NCBI GenBank assembly: GCA_937887565.1 | Contig: CALABS010000069.1 | Coordinates: 62,001 to 126,000 of the forward strand | Direction of reading: 5' to 3' | DNA from: an uncultured Rhodospirillaceae bacterium | GTDB taxonomy: Bacteria > Pseudomonadota > Alphaproteobacteria > Rhodospirillales > Magnetospirillaceae | Length of the DNA: 64,000 nucleotides | Part shown: piece after piece, positions 1-8,536 of the stretch | Position numbering within the stretch: the stretch's first letter is position 1 | How the letters are laid out: each line of letters opens with the position of its first letter | Notes under the pieces: generated by a model | Seen by the model: only the letters and a program-made list of their open reading frames with translations | The model's database searches: none | Told to the model about the DNA's origin: nothing | Made by a program: the position numbers and the translations under genes

Positions 1-2895
1 ATGGATCGCCTTGGCATTGCCGTGGACGCCATCAACCTGATCGACTGGACCATCGAGGGCATGAAGTCCGGCGACCGCTATGCCAAGGCCAAGGCGGCGC
101 AATCGGCCATGTCCATCGCGCGGACCGTCACCGCCAAGCTGGCGGGCGGCACCATGGGCGCCATGATGGCGTCGGTCGGCTTCCTTGATTACGCCGTGAC
201 CTCGTTCGGCGACGCCGCCCACGCCGCCTATGACGCGCGGTGGTACGCGGCCTACAAGGAATATTACGACCATTACAACGGCCGCGACGCCGCGTTCTGG
301 CTGAACCTGCGGGAAAAGGGCGGCAATGCGGCCATCGAGGCAGAGCTGAACGCGTTCTGGAACGATCCGTGGTCGTGGGCCGAGATGCAGGGCATCAAGA
401 CCGGTTCGCTGCCCTTCGCCAAGGACGCCCTGGCCGCCGCCACCCAGAAGAAGGCCTATGCCGCGCGCTACATGGCCGAGCGCATCGAACCCATGGTGGC
501 CGCCGAAGCCCAGCGCCGCGCCAACGAGGCGTGGAAGCAGGCGTCGAAGGACTACCAGCAAGCCTGCTATGCCGCCCAGGCGGAAGCCAAGACCCTTCAC
601 GCCGTGGACACCATCCTGACCGGGCTGGGTGAAGGCAACCTGGAAGACCAATTGCGCGAGGCCGTGCGGGAAGACGACGCCGCCAAGATCAAATCCCTGC
701 TGGCCCAGGGCGCCGACCCGTTCAAGCCGGTCAAGGGCCAGGGCGCCTATGACACCGCCCTGGCCGTGTTCATGGCGGGCATGGTCAAGACCCAGACGGT
801 GGAGGCCTTCCTGGAGGCCGGCCTGAAGCCCGAGCAGGCCTTCAAGGGCGCCCCCCAGACGGCGATCACGGCGGCGGTGGACAAGGGAAGCGCCGAATCC
901 CTGCGCTTCCTGGCCGCCAAAGGCTTCGACGTCAACCAGCCGCGCCAGGACGGCCGCACGCCGCTGATACTGGCGGCGGCGGCCGGGAAGATGGACAAGG
1001 CCACCGCCTTGCTGGAAGCCGGAGCCTCGGTGGCGGCGACGGATGCGCAACGCATGGACGCGCTGGGATATGCCGCCAACAATTCCCACGCCGAAATGGC
1101 GAAGCTGCTGCTGGCCCGTGGAGCCGATCCCAAGCGCATCGACGGGCGGGGCCTGACGGCGCTGATCGTCGCCGCCGCGCGCGGCAGCCTGGACACCGTC
1201 AAAGTGCTGGTGGAAGCAGGCGCCGACCCGGCTTACAAGGGCAAGGCCGGCATGGCGGCCGATTACGCCGCCAACAAGGGCCACACCCAGGTTGCCGGAT
1301 ATCTGCGCGGCCTTGCCGCCCCCAAGGGGCGGGAGATCGCGCTGAAGGAAATCATCGTCGCCAACCAAGCCATGATCGGCAGCGACCTTGGTGCCTCCAT
1401 CCGATTGCAGACATCGGACAGGGTAGTCGAGCCGGTAAGCTGGAGCGTGAGCGTAGCCGACCCGGCCGGCTTTTCCGCCCGGGAAATCCCCCTGAACGGC
1501 TCGGATGGCAAGGCCATCCACGACGTGGTGGTCCACGCCAAGGCCGAAGGCTCGACCGTTGTCGCCGTGTCGTTCCGCGACGCCGCCGGCAACCATGGCA
1601 CCTGGCGTGGCAAGGTCACAGGCCGACTTGGCCCGGATATGGTCGAGGACGCGGCCATCGAGGCGGTCCGGAACCAGGATGTCGCCACCTTGCGCCGTTT
1701 GGCCGCCGACAGCGACTATCTGCGTGATATGCGCGTCACCTGCGTCAATTGGGACGAGGCCAACATGCGCTGCCGCATGAGCGTGCTGGGCTGGGGCATG
1801 TCCCATGCGGCCGGTCGCGACAACACGGACATGATCCGGGCGCTGCTGGACATGGGCGTCGATCCCGACGTGCCGTTCTACACCACCGACGGCTGGCACA
1901 AGGGCCACACGCCCATGACCTATGCCCTGGCGGCGGGCGGCACCAGGGCCGCCGAGATGCTGATCCGGGCCGGTGCCGACATCAACCACGTCAATCCCGA
2001 CGGCAGCAACGCGCTGGTCTGGGCGGCGGCCCGCGACCGCTGGGATTTGGTGCGCGAGCTGATGGGCCGGGGCGCCGACGTCAATGCCCGGCTGAAATAC
2101 CAGGGCATGGACGTCACCGCCCTGCATTTGGCCGCCTACAAGAAGGATGCCGGAATGGTGCGCGCGTTGATGAACAAGGGCGCCCGCATCACCAAGGACG
2201 ACCGGGGCAACACGGCGGGCTATTACGTCTATTGGCTGACGAAGGACGTGAACCTTGCGGTGGCTGCCGGCTATGGCGAGGCCCGCGACTATGAAGCCAA
2301 GGCCAACGATCCAGGCTTCGACTGGGCCGAATTCGCCCGCCGCATGCAGCCGGCGTTGCAGCAATTCGGCCAGAACATGCAGGCCATCCGCCAGCAGAAC
2401 GCCGCCCGCGTCGACCAGATCAACCGCAATCACGATCGCTCCATGGCCCAGGCGCGTCAGCCCAGCTATGTCCCGCCCTATGCGCCGCAGCCGGCGCCGG
2501 TCGCGTCGCCCTATCAGTCGGCCAAGCCGGCCGCCACCGGCGCGACCGCCGCCAAGCCGAGCGGCCGCACCAAATGGACCGGCGGCCCGGTATGCCTGGT
2601 CAGCATCCGGTTGGAGGGAACCGACGGCAGGGGCGAACACGTCCGCGAGACCGTCACGGCATTCACCGCCCCCGGCTGCCGACTCGAAGACGGCCGCCCC
2701 GCCCCCAACGGCCCGTCGTTTTCGGCATGCGGCCGCCAGTACGTCATGACCGGGGCCTGGGCCGAGAGCAGACGGGACAGGTTCGTCCAAGCGGCGGCAA
2801 GCCTGCGCGGCAAAGGGGCCGAGATCGAGATCACCCCCCAGGGCAGCGTCGATCGGAATTACGGCTACACTTATTTGGATCGGTGCGCGCCATGA
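1..2895 (+). CDS. Ankyrin-repeat protein with a central beta domain, probably cut by the window edge
   Basis: The reading frame is open from base 1 for 964 residues. It starts with Met at the very edge and has no signal peptide, so the true start may lie upstream. Residues about 1-215 are helical and Ala-rich. Ankyrin repeats follow at about 215-440, with typical LLxxGADP and TPLxxAAxxG signatures. Residues about 450-545 read as a beta-rich Ig-like segment. A second ankyrin block covers about 550-770. A Gln/Pro/Ala-rich linker (about 790-860) leads to a C-terminal domain of about 100 residues with four cysteines. Ankyrins bind proteins; the partner is unknown. It overlaps the next gene by ATGA and so heads a tight run of small genes. 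The ankyrin call is sure; the role is not. Confidence 0.85.
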   Translation: MDRLGIAVDAINLIDWTIEGMKSGDRYAKAKAAQSAMSIARTVTAKLAGGTMGAMMASVGFLDYAVTSFGDAAHAAYDARWYAAYKEYYDHYNGRDAAFWLNLREKGGNAAIEAELNAFWNDPWSWAEMQGIKTGSLPFAKDALAAATQKKAYAARYMAERIEPMVAAEAQRRANEAWKQASKDYQQACYAAQAEAKTLHAVDTILTGLGEGNLEDQLREAVREDDAAKIKSLLAQGADPFKPVKGQGAYDTALAVFMAGMVKTQTVEAFLEAGLKPEQAFKGAPQTAITAAVDKGSAESLRFLAAKGFDVNQPRQDGRTPLILAAAAGKMDKATALLEAGASVAATDAQRMDALGYAANNSHAEMAKLLLARGADPKRIDGRGLTALIVAAARGSLDTVKVLVEAGADPAYKGKAGMAADYAANKGHTQVAGYLRGLAAPKGREIALKEIIVANQAMIGSDLGASIRLQTSDRVVEPVSWSVSVADPAGFSAREIPLNGSDGKAIHDVVVHAKAEGSTVVAVSFRDAAGNHGTWRGKVTGRLGPDMVEDAAIEAVRNQDVATLRRLAADSDYLRDMRVTCVNWDEANMRCRMSVLGWGMSHAAGRDNTDMIRALLDMGVDPDVPFYTTDGWHKGHTPMTYALAAGGTRAAEMLIRAGADINHVNPDGSNALVWAAARDRWDLVRELMGRGADVNARLKYQGMDVTALHLAAYKKDAGMVRALMNKGARITKDDRGNTAGYYVYWLTKDVNLAVAAGYGEARDYEAKANDPGFDWAEFARRMQPALQQFGQNMQAIRQQNAARVDQINRNHDRSMAQARQPSYVPPYAPQPAPVASPYQSAKPAATGATAAKPSGRTKWTGGPVCLVSIRLEGTDGRGEHVRETVTAFTAPGCRLEDGRPAPNGPSFSACGRQYVMTGAWAESRRDRFVQAAASLRGKGAEIEITPQGSVDRNYGYTYLDRCAP

Positions 2896-3158
2896 CCGTC
2901 AAACCCTATGCCATCGGCTCGGCCGTCATCATCGCCGCCTGGCTGGCACTGGCGGCATTGGGTGCCCTGCTGAACTGGGCCACCGGCTGGAGCCGCGACA
3001 CGCTGGAGGCCGTCATGGCCGGCACCGGATTGGTGCTGGCGGTGGCGGTCATCGCCCAGTTCCAGCGGCGCGGCCTTGCCTTCCGCCATTGCCTGCCGGT
3101 GGCGGTGGTGGTGCTGGGCGCGCTGGCCGCCTTCTTCATCCAGGAGTACGGGTTATGA
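2892..3158 (+). CDS. Small two-to-three-helix membrane protein
   Basis: This 88-residue protein starts at an ATG overlapping the stop of the ankyrin gene (ATGA), which decides the start. It has hydrophobic segments at about residues 6-28, 39-55 and 65-83 joined by short polar loops, so it is an inner-membrane protein. Its stop overlaps the ATG of the next gene (TTATGAG), giving four translationally coupled genes from 1 to 3885. I do not recognise a family. The coupling suggests it works with the ankyrin protein and the zinc-ribbon protein that follows. Confidence 0.7.
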   Translation: MTVKPYAIGSAVIIAAWLALAALGALLNWATGWSRDTLEAVMAGTGLVLAVAVIAQFQRRGLAFRHCLPVAVVVLGALAAFFIQEYGL

Positions 3159-3589
3159 GCTGGGCCTGCCCCCAATGCCGCGTGGCGCTGGTGCCGTCGG
3201 ACGAAAAAATGGCGCCACCCAAGGATTTGAACAAGCTGATCGCGGTGGATCGCGGCAGCGTGTTCCGCTGCCCCGCCTGCGGCAAATTCCATGTGCTGTG
3301 GAACGGATCGAATCTGGCCTTCAAGGGCTTCATGGCGCTGTTCAGCCTGTGGCTGGCGCCGACATTGATCGGGTCCGGCCTGTTGGCCCTGTCCATGCTG
3401 CTGGGCCTGCCTGAGCATTTCGGCTATCGCCTCGACACGCCCGTGGGCGCCGGAACCTGGATCCTGGCCGCCCTGGTCGGGCTGGGCGGTGGCGGGCTGC
3501 TGATCTATGCCTATCCCCTGCCCGTCTTTCGCCAGTTCCGCCTGCGCTGGCGCCTTCGTGCCGCCGCCAAGGGGATCGGGCAGCCATGA
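3155..3589 (+). CDS. Zinc-ribbon membrane protein
   Basis: The ATG is embedded in the stop of the upstream gene and gives 144 residues. The N-terminus carries two Cys pairs, CPQC (C5/C8) and CPAC (C39/C42), which fit a four-cysteine zinc ribbon in the cytoplasm. Two hydrophobic segments follow (about residues 58-82 and 98-120), then a short basic tail. Zinc ribbons of this kind usually bind nucleic acid or protein, or serve a structural role. No named family is evident. Its stop overlaps the start of the next gene. Confidence 0.7.
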   Translation: MSWACPQCRVALVPSDEKMAPPKDLNKLIAVDRGSVFRCPACGKFHVLWNGSNLAFKGFMALFSLWLAPTLIGSGLLALSMLLGLPEHFGYRLDTPVGAGTWILAALVGLGGGGLLIYAYPLPVFRQFRLRWRLRAAAKGIGQP

Positions 3590-3885
3590 CCCGGCGCGGG
3601 CTGCTGGCCGCCTTGGCAGTGCTTGCCGCCCACCCCGCCTGGGCGTGTTCGTGGCGGGGCGGCGGCAAGCCGGTCCGCACCCGCATCGACGAGCTTCGCC
3701 GCCAGGGAGGCGTGTGGATCGTGGCTTCCCCCCGTGCCGGAGAGCTGCCGCTGGTCATGGACGACGTCCGGCTGCGCGCCGCCCTGCGCGACCTGAAATG
3801 GGCGCTGGAACGGGGACTCGAGCGCGTCCTCTATGTGGATAACGGCGCCGTGATCGGTGTCGGCATTCCCGACACCAGATGCTGA
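3586..3885 (+). CDS. Small exported protein
   Basis: This 99-residue protein begins with a short Arg-Arg stretch and a hydrophobic core ending near AWA, a good Sec-type (possibly Tat-like) signal peptide with cleavage around residue 20. The mature part is about 79 residues and holds cysteines near both ends (just after the signal and as the last residue). The start overlaps the previous stop (ATGA), and the stop lies inside the next gene's start. No family recognised; periplasmic location inferred. Confidence 0.6.
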   Translation: MTRRGLLAALAVLAAHPAWACSWRGGGKPVRTRIDELRRQGGVWIVASPRAGELPLVMDDVRLRAALRDLKWALERGLERVLYVDNGAVIGVGIPDTRC

Positions 3886-5534
3886 CCGCCCACCACGATC
3901 CGACGCGGCTGCAATTCCGCCTGGGCGGCTGGGGATGGCCGATCCATGCCGGGGTTGTGGCGCTGACCGCCTTCGCGCTGGTTCCATCCCAGGATGGCGG
4001 CTTGTTGGCGCCATGGCTGGCGGCCATGCTGGCGGCCAGCCTTGCCCTGGCCGTTTTCTGCCGGCTGGCGCCACCCTCGCCCGCCGCCCACCGCGCCTAT
4101 GTGGCGCTGACCGCCTTGGTGGGGTTGGGGTGGGGCATGGGGCCGTGGCTGGCACCCGACGGCGCGCTCGGCTTCCTGACCACGGTGATCGGCGGCGCCG
4201 CCCTGGGGGCGGTCATCATCCAGCACCCGCGCCTGGATGCCTGCGCCGCGTCGCTGGGGATGTCGCTGCCGCTGCTGGTCGGCCGCCACGTTCATGTGGG
4301 TGATGCGCAAGGCATCGCCATGGCCGCCATGGTGGCGCTGTTCGGCGCCTGCCTGATCCTGCTGGCGCGCCACATGAACCGTGCGTTGCGCGACAATGTC
4401 GGGCTGGTCGGCCAATTGCGTGACGCCAAGGAGGATGCGGACCAGGCCAGCGAGAGCAAATCCCGCTTCCTGGCCCAGGCCAGCCACGATCTGCGCCAGC
4501 CCCTGCACGCCATCGGCCTGTATGTGGAATGCCTGAAGGATTTCTCGCTCGATACCGAAGCCGAGCAATTGATCGAACGCATCGACGCCTCGGTCGAAAA
4601 CCTGTCGTCGCTGTTTTCGTCGCTGCTGGACATCTCCATGCTGGATGTGGGCAAGGTTCGCCCCCGCCCCACCGATTTCCCCCTTGCCCCCATGCTGGCC
4701 GGCATCCGCGACCAATTCGCCGATGCCGCCGCCGAACGCGGCACCCGTCTGACCGTGATGAATACCGGCCTGTGGGTACGCGCCGACCGCGCGCTGCTGT
4801 ACCGCATCGTCCAGAACATCGTCTCGAACGCGGTGAAATATGCGCCGGGCGCCCGCATCGTGGTCGGGTGCCGCCGAAGCGCCGACGGCACCCTGGCGCT
4901 GGAGGTCCACGATTGCGGGCCGGGCATCGCCGCCCACGATCTGGACCGCGTGTTCGAGGAATTCACCCGTGCCGCCGATGGCGGCGAGGCGCCGCCGGGC
5001 CTGGGCCTGGGGCTGGCCATTGTCCGCCGCCTCGCCGGCATCATGGGACTTCGCGCCGAATTGCAGTCCTGGCCGGGACGGGGCAGCGTGTTCCGCCTTC
5101 ACGGCCTGCCGCTCCGCCCCCCCATGGCGGTTCCGGTCAGGGCGGCCGTGCCGGGGCGCGAGGATTTGCTGTGTGGGCGGGCGGTGCTGTTGGTGGATGA
5201 CGATTACGACGTGCTGGGCGGCACCGGGGAATTGCTGTCGCGCTGGGGCTGCGCTGTGACCCGCGCCGCCAACGTGGCCGACGGCCAGGCCGCCTTCGCT
5301 GCCATGGAACGGTGCGACCTGGTGATTTCCGATTTCGACCTGGGCGGACCCACCGGGCTGGACCTGCTCAGGGGATTGCGTGAAGCGTCTCCCGGCCTGC
5401 CGGCCATCCTGATGTCGGGAATCGCCGCCGGCCAGTTGCCGGTTATCGGCACCGTGGGCCGCACCCTGGCGCTGAGCAAGCCGGTGCGGCCGGCGCAATT
5501 GCGCTCGGCCATGATGTCGCTGCTGGTCGCTTAA
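3879..5534 (+). CDS. Membrane hybrid sensor histidine kinase/receiver
   Basis: 551 residues. About five to six transmembrane helices occupy residues 18-165 with no clear periplasmic domain, so it probably senses a membrane-borne or internal signal. A HisKA domain follows with the phosphorylatable His203 in SHDLRQPLHAI. The HATPase domain has an N box (NIVSNAVKYA, about 313-322), a G1 box (DCGPGI, about 345) and a G2 box (GLGLGLAIVRRL, about 374-385). A receiver domain (about 430-551) has acidic VDDD at 439-442, the phospho-acceptor Asp485 in SDFD and a conserved Lys near the end (LSKP). It converges on the LuxR-type regulator, and the two genes share the palindromic stop TTAA (5531-5534). That makes them a plausible phosphorelay pair. 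Confidence 0.9.
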   Translation: MLTAHHDPTRLQFRLGGWGWPIHAGVVALTAFALVPSQDGGLLAPWLAAMLAASLALAVFCRLAPPSPAAHRAYVALTALVGLGWGMGPWLAPDGALGFLTTVIGGAALGAVIIQHPRLDACAASLGMSLPLLVGRHVHVGDAQGIAMAAMVALFGACLILLARHMNRALRDNVGLVGQLRDAKEDADQASESKSRFLAQASHDLRQPLHAIGLYVECLKDFSLDTEAEQLIERIDASVENLSSLFSSLLDISMLDVGKVRPRPTDFPLAPMLAGIRDQFADAAAERGTRLTVMNTGLWVRADRALLYRIVQNIVSNAVKYAPGARIVVGCRRSADGTLALEVHDCGPGIAAHDLDRVFEEFTRAADGGEAPPGLGLGLAIVRRLAGIMGLRAELQSWPGRGSVFRLHGLPLRPPMAVPVRAAVPGREDLLCGRAVLLVDDDYDVLGGTGELLSRWGCAVTRAANVADGQAAFAAMERCDLVISDFDLGGPTGLDLLRGLREASPGLPAILMSGIAAGQLPVIGTVGRTLALSKPVRPAQLRSAMMSLLVA

Positions 5535-6160
5535 AAGGTCTCTGCCCGTGCCGCCAGGGCGGCGGCGGCGGCGCGGGTGCCGACGCCCAATGCATGCAGT
5601 ACCGCCGAGACGTGGACCCGCACCGTATAGGGCGAGATATCCAAAGCGCGCCCGATTTCCTTGTTGGACTTGCCGTCACAGATCAGCCGCAGCACCTGCA
5701 ATTGCCGTGGCGACAGGGCGGCCAGTGGATCTGGGCGGTGGTCGTCCTCGCCTTCCCCCTCCCCCAATTGCGGCGACGCCCGCACCACCACCTCGCCGTC
5801 CAAGATGGACAGGATGGCGGCGGACATCTCGCGCGGCGGGATGGATTTCGAGATGAAGCCGTTGACACCGGCGGCCATGATCGCCTCGATCTCCTCGGCA
5901 TCGGCCAGCATGGACACCACGATGACCGTGGCCAACGGGCAGCGGGCACGCAGCCGGGGCAGGTCGCGGCGGTGGTCGAAGCCGGGGAACATGAGGTCCA
6001 GGACCATCATCTCGACCGAGCCCACGGTCTCGACGCAATGCTGCAACGCCTCGCCGGTGCCCACTTCGTGAATGGCGAGGCCCGGCGCCAGACGCTCGAC
6101 GATGCGGCGCATGCCGTCGCGGAAGATGGGATGGTCGTCGGCGATGATCAGGTTGGTCAT
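5531..6160 (-). CDS. NarL/FixJ-family response regulator
   Basis: 209 residues. The start at 6160 is chosen because MTNLIIADDH is the normal beginning of a receiver domain; longer frames upstream are non-coding in style. The receiver (1-120) has DD at 8-9, phospho-acceptor Asp55 in VLDLMFPG and Lys in ISKS. A C-terminal LuxR-type helix-turn-helix (about 145-209) carries LSPRQLQVLRLICDGKSN and the recognition-helix run KEIGRALDISPYTVRVHVSA. It lies 14 bases after the DUF4424 gene on the same strand, so the two are probably co-transcribed. It converges with the hybrid kinase at 3879-5534, its likely phosphodonor. It should bind DNA when phosphorylated; targets are unknown. Confidence 0.92.
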   Translation of the reverse strand: MTNLIIADDHPIFRDGMRRIVERLAPGLAIHEVGTGEALQHCVETVGSVEMMVLDLMFPGFDHRRDLPRLRARCPLATVIVVSMLADAEEIEAIMAAGVNGFISKSIPPREMSAAILSILDGEVVVRASPQLGEGEGEDDHRPDPLAALSPRQLQVLRLICDGKSNKEIGRALDISPYTVRVHVSAVLHALGVGTRAAAAALAARAETF

Positions 6161-6174
6161 GGCTGGTGACTTTA

Positions 6175-7143
6175 TCAGCGCGCCGGCAAAGGGGGAATGA
6201 AGGTCACGGCGATGTCCTGCATGGGCAGGAAATCCTGGGCGCGGAATTCCCGAGTTGTCGGGCCGGTCTGCCGGAGCGCACCATCCCAGCACAGGCTGAT
6301 TGTATGATCGGGCGACGGGCTTTCGATGATCAGGCGAAAATCCCCGATCGGCCCGGCCCAGTCGGCTCCGGGCTTGAGCACATAGCGGAGGTCGCGGGCA
6401 TGCCGGCCATAGCGGGCTTCGGGTGGTGCGGCGGCCAAATCCTCCATCAGGGGGGCACCGACGCAGAAGGAATCGCGGAACCATGACGCGAAATCACCGT
6501 TATCGGCCTCCAGCGCCAGCAGGAAGGCGCCGGTGATGGGGCGATAGGCGTGATCCACCGAAACACGGGACCGTGCGGGAAAGGTGGCCTGCCAGACATA
6601 GGACAGCCGCACCTTCCATTCGCGGCTCTCGAAATTGCCCAGCAGACCCAGCGCCATCAGCTTGTCCTTGACCCGGCGCGCCCGGGGGGCGTCGCTGTAA
6701 TAGATGGCCGACCGCCAGATTTCGGCCAGCGGGTCCAGCGGCAGGTTCTCGCGGCGGAACAATTGGGTCAGGTTGCTTCCGTCCAGGCCGACGATTTCCA
6801 CCACCTTGGTCGCCTGCACGGGCTTGCCGTCGAAACGGGTAGTGAAATCGACGAATTCCGCCGCGCCCTCGTCGGGCCATTGGTCGTCGATGTCGTCGGC
6901 GAAAATGTCGGGGAACGGGAAGGCCAGCGTCAGCGTGATGTCGCGGTCGGTGGGGTTTTCGAATTCATAGGCGACCTCGACCCGATCGACGGATATGCGC
7001 AAGTCCTCGGATCGCAGGCGGATGTCGTCGGTCTTTTCCAGGATGATCCCCCCGGCGCCGATGCTCGCCACGCCGTCATTGGCGGCGACCGGAGCGACGC
7101 CGGCCAGCAGGAATAGTGCAAGCAGAATGGACAAGGACCTCAT
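6175..7143 (-). CDS. DUF4424-like exported protein
   Basis: The ATG at 7143 gives 322 residues with a clear signal peptide (MRSLSILLALFLLAG, cleaved after VAANDG or nearby). Upstream in-frame ATGs would only add a non-hydrophobic leader. The mature protein is a beta-rich domain beginning VASIGAGGIILEKTDDIR, with the pattern AYEFENPTDRDITLTLAFPFP and conserved Trp/Asp residues. This fits the DUF4424 family of secreted proteins of unknown function, an assignment made from memory of the pattern. The gene is followed after 14 bases by the LuxR-type regulator, suggesting a link to envelope sensing. Confidence 0.65.
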   Translation of the reverse strand: MRSLSILLALFLLAGVAPVAANDGVASIGAGGIILEKTDDIRLRSEDLRISVDRVEVAYEFENPTDRDITLTLAFPFPDIFADDIDDQWPDEGAAEFVDFTTRFDGKPVQATKVVEIVGLDGSNLTQLFRRENLPLDPLAEIWRSAIYYSDAPRARRVKDKLMALGLLGNFESREWKVRLSYVWQATFPARSRVSVDHAYRPITGAFLLALEADNGDFASWFRDSFCVGAPLMEDLAAAPPEARYGRHARDLRYVLKPGADWAGPIGDFRLIIESPSPDHTISLCWDGALRQTGPTTREFRAQDFLPMQDIAVTFIPPLPAR

Positions 7144-7283
7144 CGCCTGCGTGCCCCTTGATGCTGATGGGAAAATTCTGGACCTTGGCATGCCCCCCAG
7201 CAACTCGGTCAATTGACCTATGGATGAGTGGGCAAAAATCGTCACAATGACAATTCGTCTTTCGGCACGGGGAAGAAGAGAGC

Positions 7284-7784
7284 ATGTACCTCTGCATCCG
7301 GCTCGGGCTTTGTTTGCTGCTTGCTGTGACAGGAATGGCCCACGCCAGTCAGTCGGAGCCGCTGCCCCCTACGGAAGCCGTCCAGACGAATTCACCGCTG
7401 GGACTGTTGCGACGGATCTATACCCTCCCCAATCCCGATTTCAACGCCTTCCACGACCCAGAGCGTCGCAGCATCTTCTATACAGCCCGCATCGACAAAC
7501 TGGTCAAGCGGGCGGAGAATTGTTACCGCGCGCGCTGGGGAATGACGGATCTCGATTTCGACTTCATTGTTCCCGGACAGGATTACTATATTCGTGGACT
7601 TGATATCACCATTACGGAACAGCAGTACGATTTTGCAAGAGCACGTGTGATATTCGACAATATGGACGAACCGATCGTGCTTTACTATTATTTCCACTGT
7701 CTCGATGGACGATGGCTGATAGACGAAGTCGTTTATCAAGGGCGGCCTTTGTCGAAGGCGCTGGAACTGGCCTGCCAGCCCTGA
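7284..7784 (+). CDS. Small exported protein, DUF3828-like
   Basis: 166 residues with an N-terminal signal peptide (hydrophobic residues about 4-18, cleavage after AHA). The mature domain is rich in aromatic and acidic residues (LDFDFIVPGQDYYI; VLYYYFHCLDGRWLIDEVVY). The final pattern of a strand followed by xWxIDEV resembles DUF3828-type periplasmic proteins, but this is a weak resemblance. It has a lower G+C third position than its neighbours. It is divergent from the DUF4424 gene across a 140-base gap and starts a same-strand run to 14210. Confidence 0.6.
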   Translation: MYLCIRLGLCLLLAVTGMAHASQSEPLPPTEAVQTNSPLGLLRRIYTLPNPDFNAFHDPERRSIFYTARIDKLVKRAENCYRARWGMTDLDFDFIVPGQDYYIRGLDITITEQQYDFARARVIFDNMDEPIVLYYYFHCLDGRWLIDEVVYQGRPLSKALELACQP

Positions 7785-7815
7785 AGCCGCTTCTTATCGC
7801 CAATGGAGAACCGAT

Positions 7816-8535
7816 ATGTTGGGTCTCGTGCCGGATAATCATCTCACCAGGTTTCGCACCCTCATCCTCGCAGCCGCACTGTTCTCGTCGCCTGCTTCTG
7901 CATGGGCCGAGGCGGAAGCGTCAGAGATTTTGCGCAAGGCCCTGACATCGTTCGAACACCATCTCGCCGACCAACTCGACCCCGCAAAGTACCGGCAAGC
8001 ATTGGTGAACGCGGCTGCGGCCGTCGACGCGGCCCCGGCGGACCCGCGTTCCCATCTCCTGCTGGGTAGCGTCTACCTGCGGCACTCCGTCAACCGGATC
8101 GCCCTGGAGCGCGCCGAGGATTCGTTCCTCACCGCACTTGATCTGGCCCCGGGCGACATCCGCGCCCAAACCCTCCTGGCCGAAACATACTTCCTGCAGC
8201 GGAGGTTCCATTCGGCGCGGCAGGTTTGGCTGGAATTGCTCGTCGGCGACGCGCCGAACCTCGCGCCATCCTTCGTCGCGCAGGCCCTGCGAGCCTATCT
8301 GCTCAACGGCGATCTCGAGCTTGGCCTGCGGGAGTTGCCCCGACTGCGCCGCAAGTCACCGGACAACCCTTGGCTGGCCGCACTCCATGCGGGATTGGTT
8401 GCCGCACGGATGCAGAGTGGCGGAGATATGGAGAGCGCCAGGCAACTGGCGGATCTTCGCTCATGGTGGCAGCGCCCTGGCTTGCCCGCCGACTTGGCTG
8501 CCTTCGTGCGCAGCACCTGGCTGAAGGAGGGGTAG
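7816..8535 (+). CDS. Exported TPR-like protein
   Basis: 239 residues. A signal sequence covers about residues 12-31 (TLILAAALFSSPASAWA). The rest is helical with tetratricopeptide-like pairs, for example SHLLLGSVYLRHS, AEDSFLTALDLAPGDIRAQ and LLAETYFLQRRFHSARQVW. Such repeats scaffold protein complexes, here in the periplasm. It lies 31 bases after the preceding gene and one base before the 1235-residue exported protein, so the three are very likely one operon. No specific function can be assigned. Confidence 0.7.
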   Translation: MLGLVPDNHLTRFRTLILAAALFSSPASAWAEAEASEILRKALTSFEHHLADQLDPAKYRQALVNAAAAVDAAPADPRSHLLLGSVYLRHSVNRIALERAEDSFLTALDLAPGDIRAQTLLAETYFLQRRFHSARQVWLELLVGDAPNLAPSFVAQALRAYLLNGDLELGLRELPRLRRKSPDNPWLAALHAGLVAARMQSGGDMESARQLADLRSWWQRPGLPADLAAFVRSTWLKEG

Positions 8536-8536
8536 C

